A stretch of DNA of 64,000 nt. Source: Levilactobacillus brevis ATCC 14869 = DSM 20054 (lineage in GTDB: Bacteria; Bacillota; Bacilli; Lactobacillales; Lactobacillaceae). Position 1 is the first letter of the stretch, and every line of letters begins with the position of its first letter. The notes beneath the pieces are model-generated. The model saw only the letters and a program-made list of their open reading frames with translations. It was not told where the DNA came from and made no database searches. This document shows positions 33,512 to 42,856 of this stretch, piece after piece. Position numbers and translations under genes: made by a program. The stretch is from the NCBI RefSeq assembly GCF_001433855.1, contig NZ_AZCP01000004.1, positions 270,894-334,893 on the forward strand. Reading direction: 5' to 3'.

Positions 33512-33600
33512 ATACGAATACGAACTGGTTGAAGCGACTGCTTTCAAGAATAAGTTCCGCCTTGGGTTGGGTGGACTATTTTGAAGTGGGCGCTTTTTTA
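33512..33600 (+). ncRNA. napA leader with intrinsic-terminator-like hairpin (candidate riboswitch/attenuator)
   Basis: GCGACTGCTTTCAA (33534-33547) pairs imperfectly with TTGAAGTGGGCGC (33581-33593), with an inner AGTTC..CC / GG..GGACT stem, and a T6 tract follows at once. The tract ends only five bases before the AAGGAGG of napA. A terminator inside the leader of a single gene implies readthrough control. No leader peptide is evident and I cannot name a riboswitch class. Confidence 0.55.
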
Positions 33601-33617
33601 ATTTAAGGAGGCTACTT

Positions 33618-34784
33618 GTGGAGTTATTACGAGACTTAACCTTGATTTTATTGGCGACAACGGTGGTTGGACATTACTGCACGCGAATTGGGATTCCCGC
33701 CGTGATTGGTCAGTTACTAGTCGGCGTGATTGTGGGGCCGGCGATGCTTGGTTGGCTGTCGTTAACCCATTCGCTGGAAAGTTTTGCCGAAATTGGTGTC
33801 ATTATTTTAATGTTTATTGCTGGATTAGAGAGTGACTTACAGTTATTGAAACGCTACTTGAAACCTAGCGTGTTGGTGGCCTTACTCGGTGTCTTGATCC
33901 CGGTTGCCGGGGTCTATCTAGTGGGGATGGCCTATCAGTTAAATACAGTTGAAAGTCTGTTCATCAGTGTTATCTTTGCCGCGACGTCGGTGTCAATTTC
34001 GGTGGAAGTGTTGAAGGAAATGAATGCACTGAATAGCCGTGAAGGGACGACAATTCTGGGGGCGGCGGTCGTTGATGATGTGTTGGCGGTGATTATTTTG
34101 AGCGTGTTGATTAGCACGACTGGAACCGCCGTTGGTACGACCGCAGCGTCTTCTAATCTATTGTTGACAACCTTGGAACAATTGGTCTACTTTGCTGCCA
34201 TTTATTTTGTGGTTCGTTGGCTAGCATCTTACATGGTCCAGATTGGTCAGCGACTGATGATCCCAATGGGCTCAACATTGATGGCGATTATTTTATGTTT
34301 TGGAATGGCTTATGTCGCTGAACTTGTGGGTTTGAGTGATGTGGTCGGTGCGTTCTTTGCCGGAATTGCCATTTCACAAACGAGTGCCAAGGAAACGGTG
34401 GATCACCATATCGAACCAGTAGGCTATGCCTTGTTTATTCCGGTCTTTTTTGTCAGCATTGGGCTGAATATGAGCTTTAACGGACTGGGTAAGCAACTGG
34501 GATTTATCGCTGTCTTGACGGTCGTCGCCGTGTTGAGTAAACAACTGGGTGCCGGGGCTGGGGCTAAACTAGCCGGGTTTACTGGTGCCAGTTCCTTAGC
34601 CGTTGGGGCTGGAATGGTTTCGCGAGGAGAGATGGCGTTAATCATTGCCCAAATCGGTTATCAGGCGAAGTTGATGTCAGCCTCGCGGTATTCAGCGATC
34701 GTGACGGCAATCATCTTAGCGACATTGCTAGCCCCATTCCTGTTGCGCTGGACGATGGATCGTGTCCGAAAAACCGCGGAATAG
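33618..34784 (+). CDS. napA: Na+(K+)/H+ antiporter, CPA2 family (NapA-type)
   Basis: A 388-residue membrane exchanger with 12-13 helices and no C-terminal TrkA domain. The ion-binding pair Asp153-Asp154 (GAAVVDDVLAVI) and the early GQLLVGVIVGPAMLGW repeat mark CPA2 carriers such as NapA of enterococci. It exports Na+ or K+ in exchange for H+. GTG 33618 is the start, 6 bases after AAGGAGG. It is transcribed alone from the promoter at 33476 through the leader described above. Confidence 0.9.
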   Translation: MELLRDLTLILLATTVVGHYCTRIGIPAVIGQLLVGVIVGPAMLGWLSLTHSLESFAEIGVIILMFIAGLESDLQLLKRYLKPSVLVALLGVLIPVAGVYLVGMAYQLNTVESLFISVIFAATSVSISVEVLKEMNALNSREGTTILGAAVVDDVLAVIILSVLISTTGTAVGTTAASSNLLLTTLEQLVYFAAIYFVVRWLASYMVQIGQRLMIPMGSTLMAIILCFGMAYVAELVGLSDVVGAFFAGIAISQTSAKETVDHHIEPVGYALFIPVFFVSIGLNMSFNGLGKQLGFIAVLTVVAVLSKQLGAGAGAKLAGFTGASSLAVGAGMVSRGEMALIIAQIGYQAKLMSASRYSAIVTAIILATLLAPFLLRWTMDRVRKTAE

Positions 34785-34878
34785 TTAGTGGCTTAACGAA
34801 GTGGTTGTGATTGAAGTGAATTTGTAACTGACGATGGGTGGGCCTCCTATACTAAAAGTAAATGGGGAGGTGGCACAC

Positions 34879-35061
34879 ATGATCTTCAATCGACATTTTT
34901 ATCGGAGTATTGCCTTTTGGCTAGGATGGGGATTCATTGGCCTAAATGTTTGGTTGGGCTGGCCCGTTCAAGAAGCGAAGGTAATGTGGTGGGGGATGCT
35001 TGGTGTATTAGTCATTGGTGTGGTATTAGTCGTTACAGGGCTTTTACGTAATCAAGAGTAA
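34879..35061 (+). CDS. Small two-helix membrane protein, unknown
   Basis: A 60-residue protein with two hydrophobic helices (SIAFWLGWGFIGLNVWLGW and GMLGVLVIGVVLVVTGLL) and a short charged end. It is tryptophan-rich. I know no family. GGGGAGG lies 8 bases before ATG 34879, a good site that supports a real gene, and a terminator follows. Confidence 0.6.
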   Translation: MIFNRHFYRSIAFWLGWGFIGLNVWLGWPVQEAKVMWWGMLGVLVIGVVLVVTGLLRNQE

Positions 35062-35064
35062 AGG

Positions 35065-35101
35065 AAAAGCGTGGCCGAAAATAATCTCGGTCACGCTTTT
35101 T
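35065..35101. terminator. Bidirectional terminator
   Basis: AAAAGCGTGGCCGA / TCGGTCACGCTTTT arms between the small membrane gene and the yfhO-type gene. Confidence 0.9.
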
Positions 35102-35106
35102 ATGAT

Positions 35107-37827
35107 TTAATGACGGTGTTTCTTGGTTAGTGGTCGTTGCCATTCAACCGTAAACCAAAGTAAGATGAACAATGCCAGACAAGCGAGACTAATGATGGCG
35201 CCTAGTTTTAACCCGGGTGTCTGATAGGACAAAATGACATGGTTCTGGCCGACTTGAAGTGGTACCCCAATCATGCCGTTATAAGTTTGCTTAACGGGAA
35301 TGAGTGATTGGGCCCGCATGAGGGACTTGATTTTAACTGATCGACCATTGACTGTGGCTGTCCAGCCAGGAACATCGGGGACAGCCAGGTATAATAATGA
35401 CCGTTGACTAGTACCGGTCACGTTGCCTGAGAGTCGGTTCAGACGACTGTCAGCTTTGAGCTTGAATCGCTGTTGCTTCAGACGGTTAACCAAGGCTACG
35501 TAGCGTTTCTGATTCAACGAGACAAACTGATTATCATACCCCGTCGTTGGTGTTTGGGTGACATAACTAATCTTGAGAATTTGACCTTTTTGGTGCTGCC
35601 CTAAATTGATGACGTAGCGGAAGCCGTCCGCATTAATCAAGGGCTTCATCGACCGGCCATTGAGACGTAAGCTAGAATAGATAATAGAATTGGATGGTGA
35701 GTAGCCGTGCAATAGGCCTGTCGCATTAACGCGAACCGTGAAGGTTTGGACTGACGTATGGTCACCACGCATTTGGTGGCGAGTTTTGGTGGGAATAGTC
35801 GCGAGATCATGGGCCTTAGCCGCCCGCGTGTTGACTTTGAGTACAGAAACGGGTGCCAATGTGTCCGGTTTAGCCCCTAAGGCGGTCAAAATTTGTTGCT
35901 GGTTTGTCAAAGCCGCTTGATCTTTAAGCTGGAGCTTGGCTAATTGATTAGGAACTGCAAAGCCGATACCTGCATACGAATTGAGGCGAGTAACTGCTGG
36001 TGTTTGGTTGACATTCAGCCGGTATTTAACGCCCATTAGCGTGTCTGTCAGGTGTGTATATCCTTGGGCACTAATCCGGCGGACATTGGGGCTAAAGTAG
36101 CCGAGGTCGTGTTGGAAGACCCGCGATTGTTCTATGAGCGTTGAGCTGTAGGAACTAATGCCCGCGTAGTTGAACATAACGGGATCGTTGTAATGGTTAT
36201 AAGCGCCATCGTAGGCTTTGGCGATGTTAGCATGTAGAAATTCAACCCGATGTAGATTAGTTTTGGTCTTCGTCGCTGTTACTTGATCCAGTAGGGTAGC
36301 ATCTTGCCGGTAATATTTGGCAAATTTAGCCTGATTACCAAATTCCATGCCCTGAGTGGCAACCACAAAGTTCCCGCCCAGTTCACCGAAAAGAATGAGG
36401 GCCAGTAGACTAATTCGGACGGGTCGCCATTCACTGATGAACAGAAGCATGGTGTTGAGTAACAGGAGTCCGAGCGCTAACCAAAGTAAGTGAAAGGACG
36501 GCTGGCTGGCTGCATACAGCTCATGATTAAAGCTGGGGCGTAAGCGCAAGAAGAGCTTAGGAATGGCTTGTGCTGAGATGAACCCAACGACTAAAAAGCC
36601 AATTCCCCAAACCAAGGCCAAGACCTTTTGTGGATCATTCATTGTTTGAGCCGGATGCGTTTGCCAAGCCCGGTAGGCCGTCACTAACGCCAAGAAAGTG
36701 AAGAAGTAGACGTTACGGAACGGGAATCCGGCCGGTTGCTGGAACATGTGCCAAATGGTATTGAGGACAGTCACAAACAGACTCAAGCCCATGGCAATTA
36801 ATAACCACATGGTGCGGCGCTTTTCGACCGCATGAATCTGTGGCGAAACAAAGTAGACGATGAGTAGCAAAAACATTAAGGTACCCATGAAGAGTGAGGG
36901 GGCATGATAAAGGTGAGAAACATAGGTGCTGGTGCCTGGGGCAAATTGGGCCAATACTTCTGTTCCGAATTGTCCAGTTGGTAGGTAGTTGTTCACAAAG
37001 ACATTACTTTTACCCGTTAGTAACATGCCCAATGCCGTTGGGATGAGCACCACCATTGACATCCCACCAGCCAGTAAGGAACCGATGATAAATTGCCGAA
37101 TGGCCGCGCGGTGCATCCGCCAGACATCTTTGAATGGTGTTGGCGTGGGTTGATGTTCGATGATTAAGTAGATAAAGTACAAGACCGAAAACAGGCAGGT
37201 CATATAGCCTAAATAATAATTGCAAAAAATCGTAATGGTTAAACTAATGGTGTATAAGCCATAATGGTGCTGACTGACCAATCGATGTAGGCCCAAGGCC
37301 ACCAATGGTAACCAAATTAACGCATCCAGCCACATCATGTCATAAAAGTACATGGCGACAAACCCACATAGACTGTAGGCGGTGGTGAATAGGAGCATAG
37401 ACCACCCACTCTTAAGAAAAGCATGCCGCAAGAAGATGGCCATTGTGAGGCCCATTGCGCTGATCTTTAACATGATGATCCAACTTACCGCAATGGGTAA
37501 ATTGGCCGCCGAGAAGGCAAAAATCAGCAGATTAAATGGACTAATCGCATAGTAGGTCAGAAGAGGCACGACGGCGCTCCCTGAACCTAACGAAAACGAA
37601 AAAAGATGGAACTGACCATGTAATATGGTTGCCCGTAGATTTTCTAAGATAGGGATATATTGTGTCCCCATGTCACTTAAAAGTAAGTTCCGGTTACCAA
37701 AAGGCGTGATCCTGAGATGCCAAAAAGCCAGACACATAATGATAAGCGGTATTAAAAATGCGCCCCCATACACCCAGCGACTAACGCGCAATGCGGCCAG
37801 TCGTTGGGTGGATTGTTGCTGTTTCAT
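35107..37827 (-). CDS. YfhO-family polytopic membrane protein
   Basis: A 906-residue protein with about a dozen membrane helices in the first 500 residues, one at the C-terminus, and a large external region between (from about 500 to 870). YfhO proteins have a GT-C-like glycosyltransferase plan and are linked to glycosylation of lipoteichoic acid or surface polymers in Firmicutes. LLLSDMGTQYIPILENL in the first outer loop carries the Asp expected for such catalysis. The exact sugar transfer here is unknown. ATG 37827 has GGAGGG upstream; single gene. Confidence 0.85.
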   Translation of the reverse strand: MKQQQSTQRLAALRVSRWVYGGAFLIPLIIMCLAFWHLRITPFGNRNLLLSDMGTQYIPILENLRATILHGQFHLFSFSLGSGSAVVPLLTYYAISPFNLLIFAFSAANLPIAVSWIIMLKISAMGLTMAIFLRHAFLKSGWSMLLFTTAYSLCGFVAMYFYDMMWLDALIWLPLVALGLHRLVSQHHYGLYTISLTITIFCNYYLGYMTCLFSVLYFIYLIIEHQPTPTPFKDVWRMHRAAIRQFIIGSLLAGGMSMVVLIPTALGMLLTGKSNVFVNNYLPTGQFGTEVLAQFAPGTSTYVSHLYHAPSLFMGTLMFLLLIVYFVSPQIHAVEKRRTMWLLIAMGLSLFVTVLNTIWHMFQQPAGFPFRNVYFFTFLALVTAYRAWQTHPAQTMNDPQKVLALVWGIGFLVVGFISAQAIPKLFLRLRPSFNHELYAASQPSFHLLWLALGLLLLNTMLLFISEWRPVRISLLALILFGELGGNFVVATQGMEFGNQAKFAKYYRQDATLLDQVTATKTKTNLHRVEFLHANIAKAYDGAYNHYNDPVMFNYAGISSYSSTLIEQSRVFQHDLGYFSPNVRRISAQGYTHLTDTLMGVKYRLNVNQTPAVTRLNSYAGIGFAVPNQLAKLQLKDQAALTNQQQILTALGAKPDTLAPVSVLKVNTRAAKAHDLATIPTKTRHQMRGDHTSVQTFTVRVNATGLLHGYSPSNSIIYSSLRLNGRSMKPLINADGFRYVINLGQHQKGQILKISYVTQTPTTGYDNQFVSLNQKRYVALVNRLKQQRFKLKADSRLNRLSGNVTGTSQRSLLYLAVPDVPGWTATVNGRSVKIKSLMRAQSLIPVKQTYNGMIGVPLQVGQNHVILSYQTPGLKLGAIISLACLALFILLWFTVEWQRPLTKKHRH

Positions 37828-38091
37828 GAAAAATCCCTCCGTTGTAAAACCCACATGATGTCTAACCCTATTAGGATATCATATGGACGACTTTGTTCAA
37901 AGTTTACCCCTTTATCCTGATAGTTCCGTGAATAACTCGTTAAACTTCGCAAAAACTTAGCCTTTCGTAAGGAAATTAACTTAAGGTTGCGTTATCGTTA
38001 ATCAGGTAGACTATACTTTTATAATGAGAGTCCGACGTCACTGGTACTAGAAAACGTGATAGTTGGTGAAAAAGAAAGGGAGGCATGCCCG

Positions 38092-38784
38092 TTGCGTACG
38101 ACCGCCAAGGTATTAGTCGTGGAAGATGAGAAGGCATTATCCGCGGACATTGTTGAGTTAATCGAACCGATTTGTGAAACAACAACAGCTTTCGATGGTG
38201 AGCAAGGAGAATTTTTGGCAAGTCAGGGCGTCTTTGACGCCATTATTTTGGACCTGATGTTACCAGGTGAAAGTGGGTTGGATCTCTTGCTCCACATCCG
38301 CAACCAGGGGGTCAAGACACCGGTGTTGATTCTAACCGCTAAAGACACCATTGCTGATAAGTTACGCGGCTTTAATGACGGTGCGGATGACTATGTGACT
38401 AAGCCTTTTCACCGAGAAGAATTATTAGCGCGAATGAAGGCTCTGTTAAAACGGACTGGTCATCTGAATAGTAGTGATACGATTGCGCTGGGACAACTGG
38501 AAATTAACACCAGTAAACATCTGGCCACCTTTAATGGCGCACCACTGACGTTAAAGGGGCGGGAATTTGATTTGCTAGCTTACTTAGTAGCGAATCCAGG
38601 GACCATTATTACCAAGGAACAAATCTTCAATCGGCTCTGGGGATTTGATTCCGAGACCAGTCTTTCCGTGGTTGAAGTGTATATGAGTAACCTGAGAAAG
38701 GAGCTCAAACACGCTGGCAGTGATCTGTCATTACGAACGATTCGTAATGCGGGTTACATTGTGGAGGCCCCAGATGAGCAATAA
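38092..38784 (+). CDS. OmpR-family response regulator
   Basis: A 230-residue regulator: receiver domain (EDE at 11-13, phosphorylated Asp54 in IILDLMLPGESG, Lys in VTKPFHREELLAR) and winged-helix output domain (LTLKGREFDLLAYL, VVEVYMSNLRKEL, IRNAGYIVEA). The start is TTG 38092: AAAGGGAGG lies 8 bases before it. The kinase gene overlaps its end by 11 bases. The pair resembles CiaRH-type systems of lactic acid bacteria; regulon unknown. Confidence 0.9.
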   Translation: MRTTAKVLVVEDEKALSADIVELIEPICETTTAFDGEQGEFLASQGVFDAIILDLMLPGESGLDLLLHIRNQGVKTPVLILTAKDTIADKLRGFNDGADDYVTKPFHREELLARMKALLKRTGHLNSSDTIALGQLEINTSKHLATFNGAPLTLKGREFDLLAYLVANPGTIITKEQIFNRLWGFDSETSLSVVEVYMSNLRKELKHAGSDLSLRTIRNAGYIVEAPDEQ

Positions 38785-40114
38785 GGTTAACCGGGCCCAA
38801 CGACGGCGCTTGTTTTTAAGTAGCTTCATTGGTTTTACGATTATTTTTATCTTATTAGGGGTCATCGTGTTTGTGCTATTTCGGCGAGCGATTCTAACAA
38901 GCACGGATCAGGCTTTACGAGTCGAACGGAGTGCCCGGTTGGCGGGGCCACCGAAGAAGCAACGGCTTCAAAAACCGTTTGGGCAGGCCACCCGGGATCT
39001 ACAACGTGGTCAGCAGCAGACGACCCATCCGTTTATGACGACCACGGTGGTCTTTAATCGAAATGGCAAAATTCTTAATCGATCACAGCTGGGTTCGCGA
39101 TATGACACCCTGAAAACCCTGACGTTGAATAAGTCAGAAACCGGAAAAATTCGGTCGGTTGTGGTGAATGGCAAGTATAATTTTCGAACGTTATTAGTCA
39201 AAATCCCCAAGGATAATGGAGACAAAACGGTTGCTGGCCATTACCTGATGATCTTAGAAAATATTGATCCGCAAAAAGCGGCGATGAGCAGCTTTACCCG
39301 GGTGATGTTGATAACGATGGGGATATTTTGGCTATTGTCAATTTTGATGAGCGTGTGGATGTCACGGCTGACGATGCGACCTATTTTACGTTCGTGGGAG
39401 CGGCAAACTGAATTTGTGGGGAATGCGGCCCATGAACTGCGAACGCCACTAACGATTATCCAAAATAAATTGGAGTTATTATTGACCAAACCCAACGATA
39501 AGATCATTGACCAGGCGGAAAATATCGCCATTGCCAATAGTGAAAGCCAACGATTGCAAAAATTAACGCAAGATTTACTGGCATTAGCGCGTTCGGATTC
39601 TAATACGTTGCAAACCAATTTTGAAGTGACGCGATTGGCTCAATTTATGACGGATATAGTGGAACCTTACAGTGAGATTGCCGCAAGTCAGGGGAAATCT
39701 CTGTCATTAACGCCGGTGACTGACTTTAAGGCGACGCTGGATCAAAACCTTATTCACCAGCTGATGAATATCCTGATTGATAATGCGCTTAAATACTCGC
39801 CACAGGGGCGCGCGATCACCATTTCTGCGCGACTGGTTGGCCGAAAATGGCAGTTGATCGTTGCAGATCAGGGAATTGGGATTCAAGCAGGCGATCGTCG
39901 ACGGATTTTTGATCGGTTCTATCGGGTAGATACGTCACGGAGTCGGCAAACTGGTGGCAATGGGCTGGGATTGTCGATTGCCCAGTGGATTGTGGGCCTG
40001 CATCATGGCACAATTGTTGTCAAAGACAATTTACCTCAAGGGACACAATTTGTGGCGACTTTTCCACTGAATCCCAGTGCGAGTCTGACCGGACGACGGG
40101 ACAAGAAACAGTGA
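38774..40114 (+). CDS. Sensor histidine kinase
   Basis: A 446-residue membrane kinase: helix 1 (residues about 15-37), an external domain of about 135 residues, helix 2 (about 177-197), the H-box NAAHELRTPLTII with His220, and a catalytic domain with N-box (NILIDNALKYSP), G1 (VADQGIGI) and G2 (GGNGLGLSI). It should phosphorylate the regulator encoded just upstream. The external domain has no family I can name. GGAGG sits 6 bases before ATG 38774. Confidence 0.92.
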   Translation: MSNKVNRAQRRRLFLSSFIGFTIIFILLGVIVFVLFRRAILTSTDQALRVERSARLAGPPKKQRLQKPFGQATRDLQRGQQQTTHPFMTTTVVFNRNGKILNRSQLGSRYDTLKTLTLNKSETGKIRSVVVNGKYNFRTLLVKIPKDNGDKTVAGHYLMILENIDPQKAAMSSFTRVMLITMGIFWLLSILMSVWMSRLTMRPILRSWERQTEFVGNAAHELRTPLTIIQNKLELLLTKPNDKIIDQAENIAIANSESQRLQKLTQDLLALARSDSNTLQTNFEVTRLAQFMTDIVEPYSEIAASQGKSLSLTPVTDFKATLDQNLIHQLMNILIDNALKYSPQGRAITISARLVGRKWQLIVADQGIGIQAGDRRRIFDRFYRVDTSRSRQTGGNGLGLSIAQWIVGLHHGTIVVKDNLPQGTQFVATFPLNPSASLTGRRDKKQ

Positions 40115-40126
40115 GATAGCTTCCTG

Positions 40127-40157
40127 ACACGGGCTAGCCATAGGCTGACCCGTTTTT
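40127..40157 (+). terminator. Terminator of the two-component operon
   Basis: ACGGG / CCCGT with inner AGCC / GGCT and a T5 tract. Confidence 0.75.
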
Positions 40158-40264
40158 GGTGTGGCTAAGGTTGACATTATGGGAAAAAGTTTCAAAGATT
40201 GCGGTTGTATGGTAAGATTTGAGTCATTGAGAAGTGTTAGTGCATAAGGAGCTTGTAAATAAAG

Positions 40265-41230
40265 ATGTTAACTATCCGTGATATTGCTGCGAAGGCTGGT
40301 GTGTCCGTATCCACCGCGTCGCGGGCTTTAAATAATAATCCCCGTATCAGTCAGGCAACCCGTGAGCGGATTCAAGCATTGGCTGAAGCCGAGGGATATT
40401 TACCAAATTATAATGCGAAAAATCTGACTGCCGGAGAGTCCAATGCCGTGGGGGTTGTTTTTGCTACGGCTGATCGCAGTCAACCAGAAAATCCTTTTTT
40501 TATTGATATTCTCCGAGGAATCAACGCGCAGCTGGTGCAACGAGACTATGTCCTGTCAGTTGCCATTAGCAAAACGGCTGATGAACTTTTGAAGAATGTT
40601 AAGGCCATGGTTGCTCAGGGGAAAATTAAGCGGTTTGTGTTGTTATATGCCCACCAGGATGATCCGATCGCAGCTTTTTTACGGCAGCATCATCTCCGCT
40701 TCGTAACGATTGGTCAGCCGGATGACAATGCCAATGACTATTTTGTAGATAATGACAACTTAGAAGCGGGGATTGGTGGGGCGACCTTTCTACTCAATCA
40801 ATTGCAGGTGAAGCATCCCGTATTTGTCGAATCAGCCCATGATTGGGCTTACGAGCAACAACGGCGACAGGGATATGAACGGGTGGCGGCAACCTTTAAT
40901 GTCGAACCGTTGACGTGTCGGCTAGGCGAGTTGAACCGCGTGCGGGCATTTATCAAGCGGCACCCTGAGATTGATGGGATTATGGCGACTGACGATTTTA
41001 ACGGTATCGAATTCTATCGATTGATGCGCGAACAGTATGGAATTAATCATTTTCCAATGGTTAGTTTCAACCAGTCGTTACCCAATGGGCTAACGGATGC
41101 GGATCTACATTCCGTGAACTTATTTCCTGAGAAGATGGGATCGGCGACAGTGGCCCTATTATTTAGTGACAAGGAGCCGTTAGAGACACCGACACCGGGA
41201 CAAATAAAAATTCCATTTGAAATTAAATAG
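40265..41230 (+). CDS. malR: LacI-family repressor of the maltose locus
   Basis: A 321-residue regulator: LacI headpiece (TIRDIAAKAGVSVSTASRALNNNPRIS, given in two parts by helices 1-2 and hinge) followed by a periplasmic-binding-like effector domain from about residue 60. ATG 40265; the AAGGAG is 12 bases upstream, rather far. It stands directly before malT-mapA, and a GCAAGCGGTTGC site of LacI type lies in their promoter, so maltose control is likely. The effector is not known from sequence. Confidence 0.85.
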   Translation: MLTIRDIAAKAGVSVSTASRALNNNPRISQATRERIQALAEAEGYLPNYNAKNLTAGESNAVGVVFATADRSQPENPFFIDILRGINAQLVQRDYVLSVAISKTADELLKNVKAMVAQGKIKRFVLLYAHQDDPIAAFLRQHHLRFVTIGQPDDNANDYFVDNDNLEAGIGGATFLLNQLQVKHPVFVESAHDWAYEQQRRQGYERVAATFNVEPLTCRLGELNRVRAFIKRHPEIDGIMATDDFNGIEFYRLMREQYGINHFPMVSFNQSLPNGLTDADLHSVNLFPEKMGSATVALLFSDKEPLETPTPGQIKIPFEIK

Positions 41231-41238
41231 GTTATTAA

Positions 41239-41282
41239 CAGCCCATATCATCGACGCCAATCGCCGGTGGTGGGCTTTTTTA
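41239..41282 (+). terminator. Terminator of malR
   Basis: AGCCCA / TGGGCT outer arms with inner pairs and a T6 tract. Confidence 0.75.
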
Positions 41283-41341
41283 ATTGTCAGTGGTTCTTAT
41301 TTTGAACTGGAACGATCCAATAAATTTTAAAAAAAGTTTGC

Positions 41342-41378
41342 GCAAGCGGTTGCATTGAAATGAAAGCGGTGCCATAAT
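41342..41378 (+). promoter_or_regulatory. malT promoter with LacI-type operator and cre
   Basis: TTGCAT (41350-41355), 17-base spacer, CATAAT (41373-41378). GCAAGCGGTTGC (41342-41353) is a LacI-family operator touching the -35. TGAAAGCGGTGCCA (41361-41374) is a cre-like site in the spacer, 12 of 14 positions. Repression by MalR and CcpA would both block polymerase. Confidence 0.75.
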
Positions 41379-41430
41379 AGTGGGGTACTTTATATTAGCA
41401 ATTATTTATAAACCTTGAGGAGGTTTTCGT

Positions 41431-42804
41431 ATGTCAGATGTTGTGACTGAAGATACGTCTGCGGCAGCAGCCAAAAAGAAAAACGGGTTGCCGACGCTTC
41501 CTGCCAGCACCATTTGGATGATTAACTTTGGGTTCTTAGGGGTGCAAACCGCCTTTACCCTGCAAAGTTCACAAATGAGCCGGATCTTCCAAACCATTGG
41601 GGCCGATCCGAATAGCTTGGGGTGGTTCTTCATTTTGCCACCATTAGCTGGCTTGATTGTCCAACCGATTGTTGGATATTACTCTGATCGAACATGGGCG
41701 CCTAAATTAGGAGGTCGCCGGTTACCGTACCTGTTACTAGGAACGATTGTTGCGGTGATTGTTATGTGTCTGTTGCCTAACTCTGGGAGTCTAGGCTTTG
41801 GTTATGCGTCATTAGCAGCGCTGTTATTTGGTGCAATTACAGTGGCGTTCTTGGACCTTTCTTCCAATGTCGCCATGCAACCCTTCAAGATGATGGTTGG
41901 GGACATGGTCAATGATGACCAAAAGAGTTATGCTTACGGGATCCAAAGTTTCTTATCCAACACGGGTGCTGTGGTTGCTGCGATCCTCCCATTCCTGTTT
42001 GCAATGATTGGGATTGCCAACACTGCTGCTAAAGGGGTTGTCCCGGCAACAGTTAAGGTAGCCTTTTATGTTGGTGCCGCACTGTTAGTTATTACAAGTT
42101 TGTTTACGATTTTCCGTGTTAAAGAATATGATCCAGATACTTATGCCAAATACCATGGGATTACCAAAGAAGATAACGCCCAAGGTGGTAACTGGTGGAC
42201 ATTGTTGAAGTCCGCACCAAAGGTCTTCTGGACGGTAACCTTGGTTCAATTCTTCTGCTGGGTTGCTTTCCAGTACTTGTGGACTTACTCTGCTGGTGCG
42301 ATTGCGGCCAACGTTTGGCACACGACCAACGCTGCTTCAGCTGGCTACCAAGCAGCTGGTAACTGGTACGGTGTCTTAGCTGCCGTTCAATCAATTGCCG
42401 CGGTGGTTTGGTCTTACGTTTTGGCTAAGTTGCCAAACAGCATGCACAAGTTGGGTTATGCTGGGAGTCTTGGTTTAGGTGCTCTTGGGTTCTTATCCGT
42501 CTTCTTCTTACACAACCAATACGCCTTGATTGTTTCCTTTATCTTAGTCGGTATTGCTTGGGCTGCGATGAACACTTACCCATTGACGATGGTAACCAAC
42601 GCCTTGTCAGGTGCCCACATGGGGACTTACTTAGGGCTGTTCAACGGTTCTATCTGCTTACCACAGATTGTGGCTTCCCTGGCCAGCTTTGCTTTGTTCC
42701 CATTATTGGGCGGTGCTCAAGCCAACATGTTCTTGTTAGCTGGGATCATCATGGCAATCGGTGCCTTGTCCGTTGGAACGATTAAAGAAACATTCCGTGC
42801 TTAG
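41431..42804 (+). CDS. malT: Maltose/H+ symporter (MFS/GPH-like)
   Basis: A 457-residue, 12-helix transporter of the group that includes lactobacillus MalT and plant-type sucrose carriers. Marks are GVQTAFTLQSSQMSRIFQTIGAD at helix 1 and GYYSDRTWAPKLGGRRLPYLL after helix 2 (described in pieces). It imports maltose without phosphorylation, feeding the phosphorylase encoded next. GAGGAGG precedes the ATG. Codon use in the second half is strongly biased to frequent codons, fitting high expression. Confidence 0.88.
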   Translation: MSDVVTEDTSAAAAKKKNGLPTLPASTIWMINFGFLGVQTAFTLQSSQMSRIFQTIGADPNSLGWFFILPPLAGLIVQPIVGYYSDRTWAPKLGGRRLPYLLLGTIVAVIVMCLLPNSGSLGFGYASLAALLFGAITVAFLDLSSNVAMQPFKMMVGDMVNDDQKSYAYGIQSFLSNTGAVVAAILPFLFAMIGIANTAAKGVVPATVKVAFYVGAALLVITSLFTIFRVKEYDPDTYAKYHGITKEDNAQGGNWWTLLKSAPKVFWTVTLVQFFCWVAFQYLWTYSAGAIAANVWHTTNAASAGYQAAGNWYGVLAAVQSIAAVVWSYVLAKLPNSMHKLGYAGSLGLGALGFLSVFFLHNQYALIVSFILVGIAWAAMNTYPLTMVTNALSGAHMGTYLGLFNGSICLPQIVASLASFALFPLLGGAQANMFLLAGIIMAIGALSVGTIKETFRA

Positions 42805-42856
42805 TCTGAGTATTGATTGAACAATTAGAAATGAATGAAAAGGAGTAATGTCAACC

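Noticed and set aside
33505-33530. Leader peptide MTIRIRTG before napA
   Set aside because: Its ATG overlaps the -10 box, so it would not be in the transcript.
35738-35920. Plus-strand frame inside the yfhO-type gene
   Set aside because: Antisense to a long, well-supported membrane protein, with no ribosome site.
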